Positions 7,420-16,978 are shown, numbered from the stretch's first letter. The stretch: DNA of 64,000 nt from Acinetobacter lwoffii (GCF_029024105.1 NZ_CP118963.1:1426001-1490000), one strand, 5' to 3'. Program-made: numbers and translations. Notes: a model not told the origin generated them from the sequence alone.

Positions 7420-8009
7420 GTTGAGGATATATAAATTAAATATATATTAAAGTTTTTCTAAAATTAACATAATACACCTTATGCGAAACTCAGTTTTTTA
7501 TTTCATATAAATTATTAGGTTATACCGTATTGGAAAGCCTAACTCAGCTGAATTTAGCTTTTTTAATAATTTATGAAGTTCCACACCTATTATTTGAACA
7601 AAGTTCCACGATTGATTCTGTTCAATTTTCATAAACATTGTTCTATTTTTCATAATTCATTAGTGCATGTGGTAGAACCGAAATTGGTACATAAAAAATA
7701 GAGGAGTTGGTAATCATAAGGAAAAAAATAACACTCTATATGTCGTAAAGGACAAATTATGATTCGTCTGATAGAATTTTACCATTTAAATGACAATCTT
7801 CTTTTTGAGCAGAGTTGCTTTAAAAAAGCGTATATATTGCAGGTTAATTTCATTTTTATTGAAGTAAATCACATAAAAAATTTAAAATATTTTCTTTATA
7901 AATCAAATATGTTTGAGGCTTTAAAAAAAACGCTGCACAATGAAATCAAAATATTTTGACATAAATCTAAGATTGAGATTTGTGCCGTTGTGCATTTCCG
8001 GGGGAAAAG
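7420..8009. other. AT-rich stretch before pilU
   Basis: About 590 bases of very AT-rich sequence. It holds one doubtful 66-codon frame (7759-7959) and an inverted pair TGCACAA (7934-7940) / TTGTGCA (7988-7994) before pilU. I see no remnant of pilT, although pilT and pilU are normally neighbours. Confidence 0.5.
7759..7959 (+). CDS. doubtful small ORF, 66 aa
   Basis: It is preceded by AAAGGA at 7747-7752, a good ribosome site, but the sequence (many Ile, Phe, Asn and Lys) may only reflect AT-rich DNA. No recognisable family, signal or motif. Confidence 0.25.
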   Translation: MIRLIEFYHLNDNLLFEQSCFKKAYILQVNFIFIEVNHIKNLKYFLYKSNMFEALKKTLHNEIKIF

Positions 8010-9206
8010 ATGTTCACGGCAGAATTGTTGGACGAAGCAAAAAAATTCATGCATCACATGCTGACTAAGGTGGTGGAATATGGCGGTTCAGATTTATTTA
8101 TTACGGCTGATTTTCCACCTAGTATTAAACATCAGGGCTTAATGAAACCTTTTGGACAGCAGGAACTCACGGCTGAAAAAACCAAGCTGTTTGCCTACAG
8201 CTTGATGAATGATAAACAGCGTAAAGAATTTGAAACTGAACTCGAGTGCAATTTTGCCATCACCGTGCCAGGTGTTTCCCGTTTCCGGGTCAATGTGTTC
8301 CAGCAACAACTCAATGTCGGCATGGTAATTCGTACCATTACTGCAGAAATTCCAAACTTCCAGAAACTGAAATTACCGGAATCGCTGAAACATGTGATTA
8401 TGGAAAAACGCGGACTGGTGCTGGTGGTCGGTGGAACGGGTTCAGGTAAATCAACTTCACTCGCGGCGATGATTGACTACCGTAATGAAAATTCGGCCGG
8501 GCATATCATTACCGTAGAAGACCCGGTTGAATATGTGCACAAGCATAAAAAATCCATGATTACTCATCGTGAAGTCGGAGTGGACTGCCATTCCTGGCAT
8601 AATGCGCTGAAAAATACCTTGCGTCAGGCACCAGATGTGATTCTGATCGGCGAAATTCGCGATACTGAAACCATGGAACACGCGATTGCTTTTGCTGAAA
8701 CTGGACATCTGTGTCTGGGAACGCTGCACTCGAACAATGCCAACCAGACTTTGGACCGGATTATCAATTTCTTCCCGGAAGAACGCCGGAACCAGCTATT
8801 AATGGATTTGTCATCCAATATGAAGGCGATCATTTCACAGCGTCTGATTCGTACTCAAGATGGTAAAGGCCGTCGTGCAGCGATTGAAATCATGTTAAAT
8901 ACGCCACTGATGTCTGACCTGATTTTGAAAGGTGAATTCCACGAATTGAAAGCGATTATGGCGAAATCGCGTGAACTGGGCATGCAGACCTTTGACCAGG
9001 CCTTATTTGACCTGTATAACCAGGGTGAAATTTCTTATGAAGAAGCCTTGCGCAATGCCGATTCGACCAATGAACTGCGCTTACAAATCAAGCTGAAAAG
9101 TAACCGACAGGACACTACCGTAGCCACAGAGGCAACCCAATTCACCATGATGCAAGAGCCAAAAGCGGAAGAGAAACAAGCAGAGAATACTTCGGTGTCA
9201 GAATAA
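8010..9206 (+). CDS. pilU: type IV pilus retraction ATPase PilU
   Basis: 398 residues of a PilT/PilU hexameric ATPase. It has an N-terminal PAS-like domain (to about residue 110) and a RecA-like core with Walker A GGTGSGKST at 141-149. The Asp/Walker B region is DVILIGEIRD, with the His box GTLHSNNANQ and the late AIEIMLNTP segment. The C-terminal tail is longer than in PilT, as is usual in PilU. PilU assists PilT in retracting type IV pili for twitching and DNA uptake and usually needs PilT. The ATG at 8010 follows GGGGGAAAAG. The expected neighbour pilT is absent upstream. A terminator follows at 9226. Confidence 0.92.
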   Translation: MFTAELLDEAKKFMHHMLTKVVEYGGSDLFITADFPPSIKHQGLMKPFGQQELTAEKTKLFAYSLMNDKQRKEFETELECNFAITVPGVSRFRVNVFQQQLNVGMVIRTITAEIPNFQKLKLPESLKHVIMEKRGLVLVVGGTGSGKSTSLAAMIDYRNENSAGHIITVEDPVEYVHKHKKSMITHREVGVDCHSWHNALKNTLRQAPDVILIGEIRDTETMEHAIAFAETGHLCLGTLHSNNANQTLDRIINFFPEERRNQLLMDLSSNMKAIISQRLIRTQDGKGRRAAIEIMLNTPLMSDLILKGEFHELKAIMAKSRELGMQTFDQALFDLYNQGEISYEEALRNADSTNELRLQIKLKSNRQDTTVATEATQFTMMQEPKAEEKQAENTSVSE

Positions 9207-9225
9207 ATATTTGCTCAAAAAATCA

Positions 9226-9250
9226 CAGGCAGAATTTTCTGCCTGTTTTT
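9226..9250 (+). terminator. intrinsic terminator of pilU
   Basis: CAGGCAGA (9226-9233) and TCTGCCTG (9238-9245) are followed by T5, 20 bases past the pilU stop. Confidence 0.85.
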
Positions 9251-9285
9251 ATTTATCTTATTTATTATTCAATCCATAAAACTAG

Positions 9286-10140
9286 GGTCTGTTGACATTT
9301 CAAGTATAGAATTTACCCGATAAAGGTAGCCAAATAAATATACAAGCTAATGCAACTGCCCCCTCATAGCTACACTTTAGCTTATCATATCGTGTTGCTA
9401 TTCCTCTGAACTGCTTTAACCTACAAAATGCATTCTCAACTAAGTGTCTGATTTTATATAAATACCAATCCATATGATCATTATTTGACTGAGTATTTGA
9501 TTTTCTTGGAATATTCGCTTTAGTTTTTTTCGCAGATATTTGTTCTCTTAATGATTCAGAGTCATATCCTTTGTCTGCACAACATACTTCCGTTTCACTC
9601 AAATCAAGTTTTTCAATCATTTTGGGAGCAATCTTGACATCATGTATCGTTCCATCGGAGATAATAATTTCGATTGGATTGCCATCCGCATCAACAGCTA
9701 AGTGTATTTTAGAACTATTTCCACCAATGCTTTTAGAAATATCCTGATCTTTTATTCCAGCAGAATGTTGGTGTGCCCGAACATGACTACCATCAATAAA
9801 AACCCATTCCATATCAGCACTTGAAGAAATTAATTTAAATATTTTCATTAACTTATCATTTTTACACCAACGATTATATTTTTTAAAGATTGAGTTATAC
9901 GAACCAAATTCTTTAGGCAAATCACGCCATGGGCAGCCTGTTCTTATTCTATAAAGTATTGCTTCGACAAAATTTCTCAAATTAGATTTGAAATAGATAT
10001 CAAAATTTCGGAAAATAGAAAGTAACTTAGACCAGTGTTGATCATTCAGCATTGTACGAGGCATAGCGAGAAGTAAATTTAGTTTGGCGATTAAATTTTA
10101 CTTTCTCGCTATTTTTTTGAACAGTAAATGTCAACAGACC
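9286..10140 (-). mobile_element. complete IS5-family (IS427-group-like) insertion sequence, 855 bp
   Basis: Ends are a perfect 15-bp inverted repeat, GGTCTGTTGACATTT at 9286-9300 and its complement at 10126-10140. Both sides carry CTAG (9282-9285 and 10141-10144), the four-base target duplication usual for this group. The element encodes one uninterrupted transposase on the minus strand. The right-hand repeat contains TTGACA, which could serve as the -35 of the transposase promoter. It separates pilU and its terminator from the convergent MFS gene. Confidence 0.93.
9300..10064 (-). CDS. IS5-family transposase
   Basis: 254 residues in one frame. An N-terminal DUF4096-type segment (LYRIRTGCPWRDLPKEFG) is followed by a DDE domain: the first Asp in WVFIDGSHVRAHQ, the second in CCADKGYDSE, and the Glu in the helix LVENAFCRLKQFRGIATRYDK. 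Many relatives in Acinetobacter need a ribosomal frameshift between two frames. Here the coding sequence is continuous, so the element may be active. It nearly fills the element, from 76 bases inside the right end to 14 bases inside the left end. Confidence 0.93.
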   Translation of the reverse strand: MPRTMLNDQHWSKLLSIFRNFDIYFKSNLRNFVEAILYRIRTGCPWRDLPKEFGSYNSIFKKYNRWCKNDKLMKIFKLISSSADMEWVFIDGSHVRAHQHSAGIKDQDISKSIGGNSSKIHLAVDADGNPIEIIISDGTIHDVKIAPKMIEKLDLSETEVCCADKGYDSESLREQISAKKTKANIPRKSNTQSNNDHMDWYLYKIRHLVENAFCRLKQFRGIATRYDKLKCSYEGAVALACIFIWLPLSGKFYT

Positions 10141-11316
10141 CTAGACGGTTTTACGTTGCACCACCAGCTTAAAATAAATAATACTGCTTAAGGTTAAAAT
10201 ACCGCATAGCATAAAAGCAAACTGATAACTGTAAGCTGCAATGATGGCACCAATCAGTAGTGAACCGATGGCAATACCCAGGTCATAAAACGTATAAAAA
10301 GTTGAAGTTGCATAGCCAATTCGATGCTTGGGCGCACATTGAATCGCCAAAGTTTGAATACACGGCTGCACACTACCAAAGCCCACACCAACCATGACTG
10401 CAGCCAGCATAAATCCCCATAAGCTCTGAATCTGGCTCAGTAAAAATAAACCCGAACTAAAAGCCAGCAATGCCGGATAAATCACATATTGCGGGCCTTT
10501 ACGATCATAAATCTTTCCGGTGATCGGCCGTAAGCTCATCATGGAAATCGCAAAAACCACAAAGAATAAACCTGCATAGGCCATTAAATCCTTGCTGGCT
10601 GCGAAGGGTGCGATAAAAGACATGATGCTCGCATAAGAAAAAGAAATCAGCATGGCCAATACTGCGACAGGCAGCACTTTCTTTTCCACAAAATCTGTCA
10701 GCTCAAGCGAGGTTTTCTTATTGGTATTTTTGATGATTTTTTCAGGTTCTTTGACCGGAATCAAAAAACAGAAGGCAAATCCGATAAAAACTAAGGCGAT
10801 CAATAGCGTACTGACCTGAAAATAAGACCAGTATTCCATCAGGCTCAGACCAATTAAAGGACCCAAGACAATCCCCAGATTTACCGACATGACAAAATAG
10901 CCCATGCCTTCGCCTTTACGCTGCTCCGGAATAAATTGGTTCACCACAGGCACGCAAACTGTAGTCAATATACTGAACCAGATGCCCTGGAAGAAACGGA
11001 TGATAAACAGAATCGTGAGCTGATCTGCCAGCAGATAAGTAAGTGAAAACAGGCTAAAAAACACTTCTGAAATAATCAGGGTTCTACGTACCCCAAATTT
11101 TTCGATAATTAAACCGCTAAAAGGTCGCACTGCAATGGCAGAGACCATAAACAAAGTCATGGCCAGCCCCGCCTGGGTCAGGTTGCCGCCTAATTCTTTT
11201 AAGATATAAATCGGCAAAATTGTGGTTTGCGCAAAATAGAAAATAAATAAAAACAGGTTGTTGGCCAGACAAAGGATAAATGACTTGGTCCATAGTGGCG
11301 CTGCAATGGCATTCAT
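10141..11316 (-). CDS. major facilitator superfamily transporter, 12 TM
   Basis: 391 residues with twelve hydrophobic helices. It has the MFS loop 2-3 signature region (RPFSGLIIEKFGVRRTLI), a related loop in the second half (LRPITGKIYDRKGPQYV) and a helix 5 segment NLGIVLGPLIGLSL. It resembles DHA1-type drug or metabolite exporters, and the substrate cannot be assigned. The TAG stop lies in the CTAG target site of the adjacent insertion sequence. Joining the bases across the element restores the same stop, so the protein is not truncated. Its 3' untranslated region and terminator have been replaced by the element. Confidence 0.88.
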   Translation of the reverse strand: MNAIAAPLWTKSFILCLANNLFLFIFYFAQTTILPIYILKELGGNLTQAGLAMTLFMVSAIAVRPFSGLIIEKFGVRRTLIISEVFFSLFSLTYLLADQLTILFIIRFFQGIWFSILTTVCVPVVNQFIPEQRKGEGMGYFVMSVNLGIVLGPLIGLSLMEYWSYFQVSTLLIALVFIGFAFCFLIPVKEPEKIIKNTNKKTSLELTDFVEKKVLPVAVLAMLISFSYASIMSFIAPFAASKDLMAYAGLFFVVFAISMMSLRPITGKIYDRKGPQYVIYPALLAFSSGLFLLSQIQSLWGFMLAAVMVGVGFGSVQPCIQTLAIQCAPKHRIGYATSTFYTFYDLGIAIGSLLIGAIIAAYSYQFAFMLCGILTLSSIIYFKLVVQRKTV

Positions 11317-11516
11317 GATTTTCCTAAAATGATATGCTGTGAGACGCTGGGCTCAGCATGGGGGAAATTATTGTTATAAATAAGCGCGACCTATTCAGGA
11401 GCGAAGCAGATATGAGCAAGACTTTAGGGAAAATAAGTGAAAAATACAATGATATTTCATGATAAATACATGAAATTTAATTTGAACTGGAAAATGCAAC
11501 GACGGATCTACAATAA

Positions 11517-11546
11517 AAAATCAGCCCGGAGGCTGATTTTTTTTCA
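11517..11546. terminator. bidirectional terminator downstream of gcvH
   Basis: ATCAGCC and GGCTGAT pair around a 4-base loop, with A/T runs on both sides. It lies 13 bases beyond the gcvH stop on the minus strand. Confidence 0.75.
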
Positions 11547-11558
11547 AGTTAAAATGGC

Positions 11559-11933
11559 TTATAGGCCAGCTTCATATTCTGTATTGGAAAGCAGCTTTTC
11601 GACATCTGCTATATTGTCTGGCTTGATTTTATAGATCCAGCCTTTGCCGTATGGGTCATCATTAATAAAATCAGGATCATCTTCAAGATCAGGATTGATT
11701 TCAACCACTACGCCAGACACCGGTGCATGAATATCGGAAGCTGTTTTAACTGATTCAACCACGCCAGCTTGTTCGCCCGCAGTGATATGTGAATCAAGAT
11801 CTGGTGCTTCTACATAAACCAAATCACCTAACGCATCCTGTGCATGGTCGGAAATACCGGTCACAACAAGATCACCCTCAATGCGCACCCATTCATGTGT
11901 ACTTGCGTACTTTAATTCTGCAGGATGATTCAT
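11559..11933 (-). CDS. gcvH: glycine cleavage system H protein
   Basis: 124 residues. The lipoyl attachment lysine is K63 in VVESVKTASD, inside a complete lipoyl-type barrel that ends with the GKGWIYKIKPDN segment. H protein carries the aminomethyl group from GcvP to GcvT and donates electrons through its lipoyl arm. AAGGAG stands just before the ATG. The partner genes gcvT and gcvP are not adjacent. No glycine riboswitch is visible in the 82 bases upstream, which separate it from the AraC-type gene on the same strand. Confidence 0.93.
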   Translation of the reverse strand: MNHPAELKYASTHEWVRIEGDLVVTGISDHAQDALGDLVYVEAPDLDSHITAGEQAGVVESVKTASDIHAPVSGVVVEINPDLEDDPDFINDDPYGKGWIYKIKPDNIADVEKLLSNTEYEAGL

Positions 11934-12015
11934 TGATAACTCCTTAAAAATCTTAAGATCATTTTTGACATGTTTTATACATTCTTTTTAAGAAAAACAA
12001 AAGGCTTATGCTCCC

Positions 12016-13068
12016 TTATAAATAAGGATCTTTGCGCCAGTTGCTCGGGCTGCGACCACTCCAGCGTTTAAACGCCCGGCTAAAATTGGCGACATCACTA
12101 TAGCCCAGTTCATCGGCAATCTGTTCCAGAGTGAAATCTGTCCGGGACAATAACGAGGTGGCATGCCGGTAACGCACTTCATCGACCAGGGTAGAAAATG
12201 AGGTGCCTTCAGCGGCGAGTTGACGTTTTAAGGTGCGGTCAGACATGTGTAAGCGATCCGCCACACTTTCAATACTCAGATAATGCTGCTCGGCATGGGT
12301 CAAGATATCTCGGACGCGCATCGCAATCCGATGCCGTTCGCCCAAGGCAGAAAGTTCCGTTTCACACTGGTTAATCGCAATCTGGCTGGCAATCGGATCG
12401 GCGTGCACCAGCTTATTCATCAGGTAACTTTTATCAAAGCTCAGAATTAAATGCGGTTGTTCAAAACGGAACTGATGCGTTGGAAACTTCGCCATAAAGC
12501 GTTCAAAACCTTCCGGCTTCTTAAAATCGAAGTCGATTTCTCCCGTGGCATCGGTAACGCCTGTAATGGCTTTGGCCATACTGATCAGACCAATCATCAA
12601 GGCAATGGAAATTTCGGTGCGCAGCGGTTCAAGCTGAATATCGGTTTGCAGCTGTACCGTGGCTTTAGCACCAAAAGTCGAGAAAAACAGTTGCAGGAAG
12701 GGTAAACGAAGTTGAATAAATCGATTCGCCAGTACCAGCGCATCGGTAATATTATTCGCCGTCATAATCGCATAGCCAATAAAGCCATGAATCGAGATCC
12801 GCATCTGTGTGCCGAGATGATAACCCAAGGTCGGCTCTCCGGTCAGTTTCAGGGCATATTTGACCAGTTCGTTGGCGACAGGGGTTGGAATACGAAAATC
12901 AGGATCTGCCAACTGTTCACTGGTCAGGCTAAAAGGTTGGAAAAGCGATTCATTGTTATAACCCCAGCGGGAAATGACATCGAGAAGCAGGAGACCGTAA
13001 ACACCTGGAATTCCTTGGTCTTGGCGTGGAGCAATTGTTTTCATGCGCGATCCGTTGCACTCATTCAA
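12016..13068 (-). CDS. AraC-family transcriptional regulator (OruR/ArgR-like architecture)
   Basis: 350 residues. An N-terminal arabinose-binding-like effector domain (DUF4156/ArgR-type, about 20-210) is followed by an AraC/XylS double helix-turn-helix in the last 100 residues (SIESVADRLHMSDRTLKRQLAAEG, then FTLEQIADELGYSDVANFSRAFKRWSG). The terminal WRKDPYL is typical. The first ATG has no ribosome site, and the ATG at 13044 (MKTIAPRQD) is an equally good start. The effector and targets are unknown. Expression together with gcvH is possible because the gap is 82 bases. Confidence 0.85.
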   Translation of the reverse strand: MNECNGSRMKTIAPRQDQGIPGVYGLLLLDVISRWGYNNESLFQPFSLTSEQLADPDFRIPTPVANELVKYALKLTGEPTLGYHLGTQMRISIHGFIGYAIMTANNITDALVLANRFIQLRLPFLQLFFSTFGAKATVQLQTDIQLEPLRTEISIALMIGLISMAKAITGVTDATGEIDFDFKKPEGFERFMAKFPTHQFRFEQPHLILSFDKSYLMNKLVHADPIASQIAINQCETELSALGERHRIAMRVRDILTHAEQHYLSIESVADRLHMSDRTLKRQLAAEGTSFSTLVDEVRYRHATSLLSRTDFTLEQIADELGYSDVANFSRAFKRWSGRSPSNWRKDPYL

Positions 13069-13493
13069 ATTTTTTTATTTATAAATAGATATTGGCATGA
13101 AGCCGCCAAATTTTTCATTAAAATTGTTGGACAAAATTTTGGCGATTGTGACTCTGCCACTGGCAGATTAGCCTGAATTCAGCATTAAAATCAATTTAAA
13201 CCACATAATTTTATTGATGAAATTAAAATTATTTTATTGAACCGGACACATCTCTGCATTGGCTGACTAAGGACAAGGAAATTGCTTAAGCATTGAATAG
13301 GACTTCTTCAGAGAGCTTTCAGAACTAGAGAGTTATGTCATTTCATTAAAATACCAGATAGATGGCAACTTGCTGTTCATCTGTAGAGAAAATTTTAAAA
13401 AGAGAGGTCTGGCAAAGTTTTCCTTTTTCCAGACCTGTTCAATATTAAGGACGAGCAAATGATCAGAAGTTTTGAAATCTTCTACAGATCATA
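13069..13493. other. intergenic region between the AraC gene and the ABC exporter
   Basis: 425 bases. It should hold the AraC-gene promoter. Near 13405-13436 AGGTCTGG pairs with CCAGACCT, a likely terminator of the minus-strand ABC gene. I see no gene here. A plus-strand frame over 12712-13176 is a shadow of the AraC gene. Confidence 0.5.
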
Positions 13494-15347
13494 TTATTCA
13501 TGATCTTTTGATGCTTTGACCTGTTGCTGAATCAGCATGCCGCCAGTTTGACGCTGCCAAAGCTGGGCATAGATACCATTCAATGCCACCAGTTCATCAT
13601 GCGTGCCTTGCTCGGCGATTCGACCCTGATCCAGTACAATCAGACGATCCATTTGGGCAATGGTCGACAAGCGATGCGCAATGGCAATCACAGTTTTACC
13701 TTGCATCAAGTCGTCCAGACTGTTCTGAATGGCGGCTTCGACTTCAGAATCCAGCGCACTAGTCGCTTCATCCAGAATCAGAATCGGCGCATCTTTCAGG
13801 AATACACGTGCAATGGCAATTCGCTGACGCTGACCACCAGAAAGCTTCACACCACGTTCACCGACATAGGCTTCATAGCCTTTTTTGCCACGCAAATCGG
13901 TCAAATTAGGAATAAACTCTTCCGCTTTGGCTTTACGCACGGCTTCAAACATTTCTTCATCAGTCGCATCCGGACGACCATATTTAATGTTTTCCGCGAC
14001 AGTGCGATGCAGCAACGAAGTATCTTGAGTTACTAATGCAATGTTCTTGCGCAAACTGTCCTGAGTCACATCGTCAATATCCTGACCATCGATTAAGATA
14101 CGACCCTGATTGATATGATAAAAGTGCAGCAACAGTTGAATCAGGGTAGATTTTCCGGCACCTGAACGGCCGACAATACCAATTTTTTCACCTGGGCGAA
14201 TGGTCAGATTAAACTGATCAATCACGTTTTTATCATTATAGGCAAAGCTGACATTTTCGAATTTAATTTCACCGTGATTGAGCTGTAGCTCTTTGGCACC
14301 CGGTTTATCTTCAATGGCAATTTTTCGGCCTAAAGTTTTCATACCATCCTGAATGGTACCGACATTTTCAAACAGGGCAGAGGTCTGCCACATCATAAAT
14401 TCGGCAATACTGTTCAGTTTCAGTACCATTGCTGTAGTTGCAGCAATAATGCCCAGCTCGGCCTGACCTTCCATCCACAACCAGATCGCAGTACCCAGTA
14501 CGCCGCCATATAACACTACACTCAGCAGTAAAATACTGATTTCGTATTGGGCACCCAGACGCATCTGTTTATATACCGTTACCATAAATTCCTGCATAGA
14601 GGTCTTGGCATACTGGCTTTCACGACCGGCATGAGCAAACAGCTTGACAGTCTGAATATTGGTATAGGCATCCGTGATACGCCCGGTCATGACGGCACGG
14701 GCATCCGCCTGAGCATTGGAAATTTTGCTCAAACGTGGAATGAAATAACACGCTGCACAGATAAACAAGGCTAGCCAGACCATCAATGGAATGATCAGCA
14801 AGGGTGAAATTGCACCCAAAACAATATTGATGGTGATGAAATAAATCAGCACATAAGCCAGCATGTCACCCAGAATGACCCAGAATTCGCGTACTGCCAG
14901 AGCGGTTTGCATAACTTTGGCCGATAATCGTCCGGCAAAATCATTGTGGAAAAAATCTAGGCTTTGTTTCATGAGCAGATTATGAAAGCGCCAGCGTAAA
15001 CGCATCGGGAAATTGCTATACAAAATCTGATGCTTAATTAGGGATTGGGCGCTAGCGAAAAAAATATTGGCCAGAAGAACAATACTCAGTAAGGTTAAAT
15101 TGCTAGCATGCTGTTCCAGAAAAGTATCGGGCTGGCTTTTACTGAGCCAGTTCACCAGCTCACCAATTTTTGAATACAGAAAAGCTTCGAAGCTGGCAGC
15201 ACCGGCAGTACACAGTACCAGAATCAGCAAATAACGGCGGACTCCATAGGCTGCCTGCCAGACAAATGGAAAAAACTTGGTCGGTAAAGGTTGGTTCAGA
15301 TTTTTGGTGGGATAGGGGTCAACCAGTCTTTCAAGCCATCGAAACAT
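13494..15347 (-). CDS. ABC exporter, fused membrane and ATPase domains (MsbA/MDR type)
   Basis: About 617 residues. An N-terminal six-helix type I exporter domain (to about residue 320) is fused to an ATPase with Walker A GRSGAGKST (about 393-401), signature LSGGQRQ (about 502), Walker B ILILDEATSALD and the H-loop AIAHRLS. Such half-transporters dimerise and flip lipids or drugs outward. I prefer the ATG at 15347 (MFRWLERLVDPYP). An in-frame ATG lies seven codons earlier. The substrate is unknown. The gene is single, with a candidate terminator at 13405-13436. Confidence 0.9.
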   Translation of the reverse strand: MFRWLERLVDPYPTKNLNQPLPTKFFPFVWQAAYGVRRYLLILVLCTAGAASFEAFLYSKIGELVNWLSKSQPDTFLEQHASNLTLLSIVLLANIFFASAQSLIKHQILYSNFPMRLRWRFHNLLMKQSLDFFHNDFAGRLSAKVMQTALAVREFWVILGDMLAYVLIYFITINIVLGAISPLLIIPLMVWLALFICAACYFIPRLSKISNAQADARAVMTGRITDAYTNIQTVKLFAHAGRESQYAKTSMQEFMVTVYKQMRLGAQYEISILLLSVVLYGGVLGTAIWLWMEGQAELGIIAATTAMVLKLNSIAEFMMWQTSALFENVGTIQDGMKTLGRKIAIEDKPGAKELQLNHGEIKFENVSFAYNDKNVIDQFNLTIRPGEKIGIVGRSGAGKSTLIQLLLHFYHINQGRILIDGQDIDDVTQDSLRKNIALVTQDTSLLHRTVAENIKYGRPDATDEEMFEAVRKAKAEEFIPNLTDLRGKKGYEAYVGERGVKLSGGQRQRIAIARVFLKDAPILILDEATSALDSEVEAAIQNSLDDLMQGKTVIAIAHRLSTIAQMDRLIVLDQGRIAEQGTHDELVALNGIYAQLWQRQTGGMLIQQQVKASKDHE

Positions 15348-15520
15348 TATCGTACTCTTATCATGCATTTTGCTTTTCGGGAATTATAAAGGATTCTGTT
15401 TTTTTAAGCCCGTAATTGGGTGAAATTGCCACAAAATGATTCACTCAATTAAAACTTGGATTATAAAAATTAAACTAAAGCCAGATTTATGCCAGTCAGG
15501 TTTTAAATAGATGAGGAAAT

Positions 15521-15554
15521 AAAAAAGCCTGAAATGCAGCGGCACCTCAGGCTT
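15521..15554 (-). terminator. intrinsic terminator of the MscM-like channel gene
   Basis: AAGCCTGA (15525-15532) pairs with TCAGGCTT (15547-15554). On the minus strand a T run follows. Confidence 0.8.
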
Positions 15555-15573
15555 GAGATTGGATGACTTGTGT

Positions 15574-16848
15574 TTAAGTAATAATAGAAGACGGTTGAGT
15601 AAATGCTTCCTTTAAATCAAGACCTGAAGGCGCTTGATACACTTTTAAACCAAATTCCGGAATAATCGCCAGCAGATGATCCATGATATCAGACTGGATA
15701 TTTTCATACTCCACCCAGGCGGTGGTATTGGTAAAGGCATAAATCTCTAGCGGTAAACCCTCACTGGTTGGCTGCAATTGGCGCACCATCAGGGAATGAT
15801 TTTTACTAATGCCCGAATGCTGTTGCAGATAAAACTCTACATAAGCACGAAAGGTTCCTAAATTGGTAAGACGGCGCTGGTTATATTGCGAATGATGGCT
15901 CAGTTGCAGGTTAAATTGTTCCAGTTCCTCTGATTTGGTATTCAGGTATTGATCCAGCAAAATAAAATTTTTCAGCTTATTCTGTTCTTCAGCCGACATA
16001 AAATGTACGCTGCTTTGATCAATATGAATCGAGCGCTTGATCCGGCGCGCACCGGCTTCCTGCATACCACGCCAGTTTTTAAAGGTATCCGTCACCAGTT
16101 TATTGGTCGGAATCGTGGTCACTGTTTTATCAAAGTTCTGTACCGTAATGGTATGTAATGACATATCAATGACATCGCCATCCGCGTTCAGCGAGGGCAT
16201 TTCGATCCAGTCGCCAATACGCACCATGTCATAGGATGAAATCTGAACCGACGCCACCAGCGACAAAATGGTATTTTGAAAGACCAGCATCAACACCGCG
16301 GCCATGGCACCGAAGCCAGCCAGCAAGGTAAAGACATCCTTTTTCAGGAAAGTGCCGAGAATCATCAGGCCACAGACAATAAAGATAATCAGCTTGACCA
16401 GCTGCAAATAACCTTTAATCGGTTTGTTACGTGACTTGGGATTACGCTGATAGACCAGGTTAAAAATATTCAGTAATTCACCAAGAGCTAAGGCAATCGT
16501 CAGGAAAATAAAAGCCTGTGCCCCCATTTGCACAAAGGACTCAACCTTGTCAGATAAATGCGGTACCGTGGTAATCCCGTTCATGATCACGACTGCGGGA
16601 ACAATATTGGCAATCCGGCGAATCACGCTATGCTCAGCAAAAATCTGATTATTGGCAAAAGGCATTCTGGAAATCAGTTGACGTATTCCGCGTACCACAA
16701 TCTGTTTGGCAAATAGATTGGCAAGAATCGCCAGTAAGATCACAATACTCAGTGAAGATAGCATTTCCAGCCATGGGTACTGATCTGCCCATTCTTGAAT
16801 ATTCCGAATAAAATTAAACTGTTCCAAACGATCTTTCTCTTCAATCAA
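15574..16848 (-). CDS. mechanosensitive channel of the MscS superfamily, YbdG (MscM)-like
   Basis: 424 residues with about five membrane helices, then the MscS pore helix and beta domain (GFGAMAAVLMLVFQNTILSLVASVQI, DMVRIGDWIEMP). The stretch TIPTNKLVTDTFKNWRGMQ followed by RRIKRSIHID is characteristic of the YbdG branch, whose E. coli member gives miniconductance activity under hypo-osmotic shock. The start is uncertain. The first codon of the open frame is TTG with no ribosome site, and a TTG seven codons later is preceded by GAAGAGAAAG. A terminator follows at 15521. Confidence 0.88.
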   Translation of the reverse strand: MIEEKDRLEQFNFIRNIQEWADQYPWLEMLSSLSIVILLAILANLFAKQIVVRGIRQLISRMPFANNQIFAEHSVIRRIANIVPAVVIMNGITTVPHLSDKVESFVQMGAQAFIFLTIALALGELLNIFNLVYQRNPKSRNKPIKGYLQLVKLIIFIVCGLMILGTFLKKDVFTLLAGFGAMAAVLMLVFQNTILSLVASVQISSYDMVRIGDWIEMPSLNADGDVIDMSLHTITVQNFDKTVTTIPTNKLVTDTFKNWRGMQEAGARRIKRSIHIDQSSVHFMSAEEQNKLKNFILLDQYLNTKSEELEQFNLQLSHHSQYNQRRLTNLGTFRAYVEFYLQQHSGISKNHSLMVRQLQPTSEGLPLEIYAFTNTTAWVEYENIQSDIMDHLLAIIPEFGLKVYQAPSGLDLKEAFTQPSSIIT

Positions 16849-16954
16849 AAATTTAGATCAAGTTTATAGTTTTGGATCAGATTTTTTAATATTGGATAAC
16901 TTTTTAAAACATATCTATTGGTGCAAATCATTCAATAAAAGTGCCTACAACTAA

Positions 16955-16978
16955 AAAACCGGCGAATTCGCCGGTTTC
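16955..16978 (-). terminator. terminator hairpin downstream of the DUF2058 gene
   Basis: A 20-base perfect palindrome (AACCGGCGAA and complement, 16957-16976) is followed on the minus strand by TTTT, 36 bases past the stop. Confidence 0.7.

Noticed and set aside
10141..10160. Truncation of the MFS protein by the insertion sequence
   Set aside because: The reconstructed empty site gives the same TAG stop, so the protein length is unchanged.
11934..12015. Possible glycine riboswitch before gcvH
   Set aside because: The gap is only 82 bases and has none of the glycine aptamer's conserved stems.
12712..13176. A 154-codon plus-strand frame over the AraC gene start
   Set aside because: Mostly antisense to the regulator, with no recognisable motifs or ribosome site.
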